From Chloroflexota bacterium (GTDB taxonomy: Bacteria > Chloroflexota > UBA6077 > JADZDV01), in assembly GCA_020850915.1 (NCBI GenBank), contig JADZDV010000109.1:1-14654 (forward strand): 14,654 nt of DNA, in the 5' to 3' direction. Positions 11,745 to 14,654 of the stretch are shown in pieces. The translations under genes and the position numbers were made by a program. The notes under the pieces are model-generated. The model saw nothing but the letters and a program-made list of their open reading frames with translations. It was not told where the DNA came from and did no database searches. The first letter of the stretch is position 1, and the number at the start of each line of letters is the position of its first letter.

Positions 11745-11783
11745 CGGCACGGTCAGCCTGAGGTGCCGCTCGTCATAAGCCGC
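11734..11783. terminator. Long stem-loop shared by convergent zinc-finger and uppP genes
   Basis: GCGGCTCATGACG (11734-11746) and CGTCATAAGCCGC (11771-11783) pair at 12 of 13 positions. The stem includes the zinc-finger gene stop codon. A second small stem can form inside (GGCAC with GTGCC). The element lies between two converging genes, so it may terminate in both directions. There is no strong T-tract. Confidence 0.6.
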
Positions 11784-11794
11784 GTCCGCGTCGT

Positions 11795-12619
11795 TCAGCG
11801 CCCCCGGATGGCCAGGAGCGCCAGGACGGCGAGGCCGACCGCGAGGCGGTACCAGACGAACACGGCGACGCTGTTGCGCGAGAGGTAGCGCAGCAGGAAG
11901 CCGATCGCCAGGAAGCCGACGACGGCCGAGGCGATCATGCCGGTCAGGAAGATGGTGAAGGGGATGCCGGTGGCATCTGGGGCCAGGATCTTGCGCATCT
12001 CCCAGAGGCCGGCGCCGAAGATGATCGGGCTGGAGAGCAGGAACGAGAAGCGCGCGGCGGTGGCCCGCTCCAGGCCGCACAGCAGGCCGGCCGTCAGGGT
12101 GATGCCGCTGCGCGAGACGCCCGGCACGAGCGCCAGCGCTTGAGCGAACCCGACGGCCAGCGCGTCCAGCAGGCGCACGTCCGCCAGCTCCCGCTGCTGG
12201 CGGCCGACACGGTCGGCGGCCAGCAGGATCAGGCCGAAGACCATCAGCAGCACGGCGACCACCGCCGGTTGGCGCACCAGGTTCTCGACGGCCGACTCGA
12301 ACGCCAGGCCGATGAGGGCGCCGGGAATGCTGCCGATGACCAGCAGCCAGCCCAGCCGCCAGCGAGGGGTGGCGCGGGCTTTAGGATTCACCAGCCCACC
12401 AGCGATCGCCTGGAAGACCTCCACCCAGTCGCGCCAGAAGTAGGTCAGCACGGCGACGAGCGTTCCGAGGTGGAGCGCAACGTCAAAGACGAGCGTGCTG
12501 GCGTTCTCCTCCCACCCGAAGAGCCAGCGCGCGAGGATCAGTTGGCCGGAGCTGGAGATCGGCAGAAACTCTGAGAGGCCCTGAACGATGCCGAGCACGA
12601 CCGCTTCAAAGGGAGTCAT
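11795..12619 (-). CDS. uppP: Undecaprenyl-diphosphatase UppP (BacA)
   Basis: A 274-residue integral membrane phosphatase that recycles undecaprenyl diphosphate for cell-wall synthesis; overexpression is known to give bacitracin resistance. The (E/Q)xxxE motif is present as Gln13...Glu17 (IVQGLSEFLP), the first active-site loop is SSSGQL at 22-27, and the second motif is PGVSRSG at 166-172 with Arg170. About eight hydrophobic helices fit the family. The loop residue that is His30 in the E. coli enzyme is Gln26 here. The frame extends to 12718, but homology begins at the ATG 12619; the Shine-Dalgarno site before it is weak. Convergent with the zinc-finger gene, sharing a stem-loop; single-gene unit. 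Confidence 0.95.
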   Translation of the reverse strand: MTPFEAVVLGIVQGLSEFLPISSSGQLILARWLFGWEENASTLVFDVALHLGTLVAVLTYFWRDWVEVFQAIAGGLVNPKARATPRWRLGWLLVIGSIPGALIGLAFESAVENLVRQPAVVAVLLMVFGLILLAADRVGRQQRELADVRLLDALAVGFAQALALVPGVSRSGITLTAGLLCGLERATAARFSFLLSSPIIFGAGLWEMRKILAPDATGIPFTIFLTGMIASAVVGFLAIGFLLRYLSRNSVAVFVWYRLAVGLAVLALLAIRGR

Positions 12620-12680
12620 CAGATCAGTCCAGGGGAATTGCGGGCCGTCCGACCCGGGCGACAATCCTAGCAGAGCGTGT

Positions 12681-12740
12681 GGTTGGTGGCTGGTGGCTGG
12701 TGGCGAGCACCTACTCACTAGCCACTAGCCACTCATCACC
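12681..12740. repeat. Heptamer-rich imperfect inverted repeat
   Basis: The left part repeats GGTGGCT/TGGTGGC (12681-12706); the right part (12713-12740) repeats the reverse complement pattern AGCCACT. The arms can fold into an imperfect hairpin. It sits between divergent uppP and the truncated oxidoreductase gene. It may be a dispersed intergenic repeat. Confidence 0.6.
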
Positions 12741-12844
12741 GTCACCCTGCCGCCGCTCCGCCCTGGAACAGCATCTGTCCCCCGCGCGCTGTCGTACATT
12801 CGATGCCTGCATCAATTCACTGGGGTGACCAGGGAGCCCTCTCA

Positions 12845-13249
12845 GTGGTGGACAGGTACGATGCGATCATCGTCGGCGGACGGATAGCACGCTCGGCCAT
12901 GGCAACCCACCTGGCGCGGCAGGGCGAGCGCGTGGTGGGCGACGCGGCCGGCTACATTGACTCGATTACCAGCCAGGACATCCACGACAGCCTTCGCGCG
13001 GCCGAGCTGCTGGCCCTGGCGTGGGCTAGGGTGCGTAACGAGGCCGGCTGGGAGCGCCGGGACTCCGAGACCGCGGCGATGTACGCCTTCACGGACAGAC
13101 TGGCCAGCTTCGAGCCGCTGACCCCCGAGACGGAGCAGCTCTTCCGCGCCATCGCCGCCAACCCCGCCCTGGCCACCCAATATGTCGGCATCTACAACCT
13201 GGTCACGGACCCGAACGAGTTCTTCGCCCAGTTCCAGCAGGCGGCTTAG
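12845..13249 (+). pseudogene. FAD-dependent oxidoreductase gene with internal deletion
   Basis: About 134 residues join two ends of a geranylgeranyl-reductase-like or FAD-monooxygenase-like flavoprotein. The N-terminus is the FAD Rossmann motif (YDAIIVGGRIARSAMATHLA); after RVV the sequence goes straight to GDAAGYIDSITSQDIHDSLR, the GD motif that in intact relatives lies roughly 250 or more residues later. The rest of the C-terminus (AELLALAWARV to FFAQFQQ) looks complete. The deletion kept the frame. The expected last Gly of GxGxxG is Arg, which should harm FAD binding. The GTG at 12845 has AGGGAG 8 bases upstream. A very short functional protein is possible but unlikely. Confidence 0.75.
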
Positions 13250-13272
13250 AGCGTCATGAGTGGACTATCTCG

Positions 13273-14148
13273 CTATGCTCCCGGCTTTTGCCATAGCTGG
13301 TTGAAACGGGCGAGCATGCGCTCGAGATCGAACGCGGGCTCGTCCGTGCGGATCACCGCTGCAAGCCTCACCAGGCCCGGTCCGCTGAGATGCGCCCGCT
13401 GCGCCGGTGTGAGACCGAACGACGGTGGCATATCGGCAAGTGGGCCGCGCTTCATCTCAGCCAGCTTCTGATCCACCAGCTCGACGAAGGCAGGCGAAGT
13501 CAGATCCGCGGCGAGCGCGGCGAGAACTTCGAGGTCGTAGAAATCGCGGATCTCTGGAGTCTCGCGAGTGAAGGCAGCCCGGACTTTCTCCGCTCTCACT
13601 TCGTCAGCATCCAGCGCAAAACAACATGCGTCGCCATAGCCGGCTGTCAGTGGCCCTTGGAGCAGCGAATTGAGCCGCGCGCGCCGCGGTGGGCGAATGA
13701 CCCGTCGCAACGAGACCTCGAGTACGAGGGTCGTCGGCGGAAACCGTCCATCGTAGTGAAGCTCCCAGATCGCGTGCGAGTTTCGGTTGAACCTTTCGCC
13801 TTCGATGTTCGGGAATCGCAGGCCGATCTCCGGGGCGAGCTTACGCAGTGCGTCTCGCACGCTATTGACGTGGGACGCGTTGATCCCTCGATGGCGTAGG
13901 TGACGCGACCAGGGGATCACGAGATCGGCGTCTTCGCTCATCCGTCGATAGCCGAAATCGACTTTGTTTAGACAGGTGCCTCCTTTCAGGAGCAAACCGT
14001 CGCCGCAAGTCTCAGCAAGACCCCAGATCAGGCGCGTCAGGTGAAAATCCTTCTCGACCGCGGCCGGCTGGACGCGCTCGAGCGCCGCTGTTTCCAGGCA
14101 CTCGTCCGCCAGAAGATCGAGGTCCGGTAGGGGCGGCAGCGTCACCAT
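13273..14148 (-). CDS. Type IV toxin-antitoxin system toxin AbiEii (nucleotidyltransferase)
   Basis: A 291-residue DNA polymerase beta-like nucleotidyltransferase of the AbiEii/AbiGii family. AbiE systems give phage resistance; the toxin is a nucleotidyltransferase, and MenT relatives modify tRNA. Motifs: LLLKGGTCLNK at 52-62 (Gly56-Gly57), RRMSEDADLVI at 68-78 with Asp73 and Asp75 for metal binding, LVLEVSLRR near 141-149, and the C-terminal Lys188 with RDFYDLEV (201-208). All four family motifs are intact, so it is probably active. The ATG at 14148 overlaps the antitoxin stop by 7 bases (ATGGTGA), indicating coupled translation; the long upstream extension of the frame lies over the antitoxin and is ignored. 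Confidence 0.92.
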   Translation of the reverse strand: MVTLPPLPDLDLLADECLETAALERVQPAAVEKDFHLTRLIWGLAETCGDGLLLKGGTCLNKVDFGYRRMSEDADLVIPWSRHLRHRGINASHVNSVRDALRKLAPEIGLRFPNIEGERFNRNSHAIWELHYDGRFPPTTLVLEVSLRRVIRPPRRARLNSLLQGPLTAGYGDACCFALDADEVRAEKVRAAFTRETPEIRDFYDLEVLAALAADLTSPAFVELVDQKLAEMKRGPLADMPPSFGLTPAQRAHLSGPGLVRLAAVIRTDEPAFDLERMLARFNQLWQKPGA

Positions 14149-14654
14149 TGCTCGTGGACAGAAACGCTGCTCTGCGGGTCGTTCTCCACAACCCGCCAGA
14201 TCGGATGAAGCGGGCCTGACCTGGGATAACCCGGGACCAGGAGATGCTGACCCGTGGAACGCAATGCACGCTGGCGCAGGTCCGCCATGAATGGTCCGCT
14301 CACCTCGGCCCGCTCCAGGAGCAGGCCGAGGCGCTGGCATGTGCTGTCGGCCGCGAGTCGAAGCGCATAGTCAGCCAGGCGAGCGGGATCGATGCGGGGT
14401 AGGGCATTCTTGAAATGAGCAATGGCCGCGCTCATATCGCCCACGAGGGGCGGGTGGTCCAGCGCATCCAGCACCGTTCGCTCCGGGTCGCTGACCACCA
14501 GTTTCACCCCGTCCATCTCTCTTCGCGTCAGCCCGACCTCAAAAGCCGTGGGCTTCCGACGGTGGAAGAGAATCTTGGCGTTAATCATCATCCGAGTCCG
14601 CCGGTAGCTGGTGACGAAAACGTCCACGACGGAGTGGTAGATCTGCTGAGTCAA
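14142..14654 (-). CDS. AbiEi family antitoxin (5' end beyond window)
   Basis: The visible 171 codons are the C-terminal part of an AbiEi-type antitoxin, the partner of AbiEii. The recognisable block is VKLVVSDPERTVLDALDHP (about residues 50-68 of the visible part), preceded by a strand-rich region (VVDVFVTSYRRTRMM, AKILFHRRK). AbiEi proteins bind promoter DNA with an N-terminal winged helix and repress the operon; that part would lie past the right edge. The first visible codon is TTG at the window end and need not be the start. The stop TGA (14144-14142) overlaps the toxin start, so antitoxin comes first and the two are coupled. Confidence 0.88.
   Translation of the reverse strand: MTQQIYHSVVDVFVTSYRRTRMMINAKILFHRRKPTAFEVGLTRREMDGVKLVVSDPERTVLDALDHPPLVGDMSAAIAHFKNALPRIDPARLADYALRLAADSTCQRLGLLLERAEVSGPFMADLRQRALRSTGQHLLVPGYPRSGPLHPIWRVVENDPQSSVSVHEQW

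Overview
This is a GC-rich bacterial chromosomal window with strong Shine-Dalgarno sites, frequent GTG starts and short intergenic gaps. Gene content fits a Chloroflexota-type bacterium: a LVIVD-repeat protein, a mycothiol-isomerase/DinB-like protein, DUF4342, a TraR/DksA-type zinc-finger protein and an Feo system with a cysteine-bearing FeoC. The taxonomic call is inference from content only.

Layout. 1-2157 (minus): a LVIVD beta-propeller protein followed by an NADPH:quinone-reductase-like enzyme that runs off the left edge, probably one operon. 2298-3896 (plus): a gamma-glutamyltransferase-family enzyme transcribed divergently, with a 70-codon unknown ORF overlapping its end. 4115-4363 (minus): an orphan YgiT/MqsA-type zinc-finger protein. 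4533-5249 (plus): a HAD hydrolase whose 3' end has been copied about 71 bp downstream. 5480-8137 (plus): a ferrous-iron uptake locus in the order feoB-feoC-feoA, in which the feoB frame never closes and runs through feoC out of phase into feoA. 8142-8990: a gene graveyard (decayed small gene, octamer repeat, ISL3-like transposase remnant). 8998-9609 (minus): DinB/mycothiol-isomerase-like protein. 9856-10173 (plus): PRC-barrel-like protein. 10239-10591: two 57-bp repeats abutting the 3' remnant of a CaiB/BaiF CoA-transferase gene, whose end is again copied 61 bp downstream. 10597-10953 (minus) DUF4342 and 11304-11744 (plus) TraR/DksA zinc finger, divergent, with a perfect 20-bp palindrome between them. 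11795-12619 (minus): undecaprenyl-diphosphatase UppP, sharing a long stem-loop with the convergent zinc-finger gene. 12845-13249 (plus): a FAD oxidoreductase gene with its middle deleted. 13273-14654 (minus): a type IV AbiEi/AbiEii toxin-antitoxin pair, with the antitoxin entering from the right edge.

The most unusual features are the open feoB-feoA frame with a nested out-of-phase feoC, and a recurring habit of short near-tandem duplication (spacing 57-71 bp) at four separate places, two of which copy the 3' end and stop codon of a gene. I saw no RNA genes, no CRISPR array and no clearly new multi-gene system.
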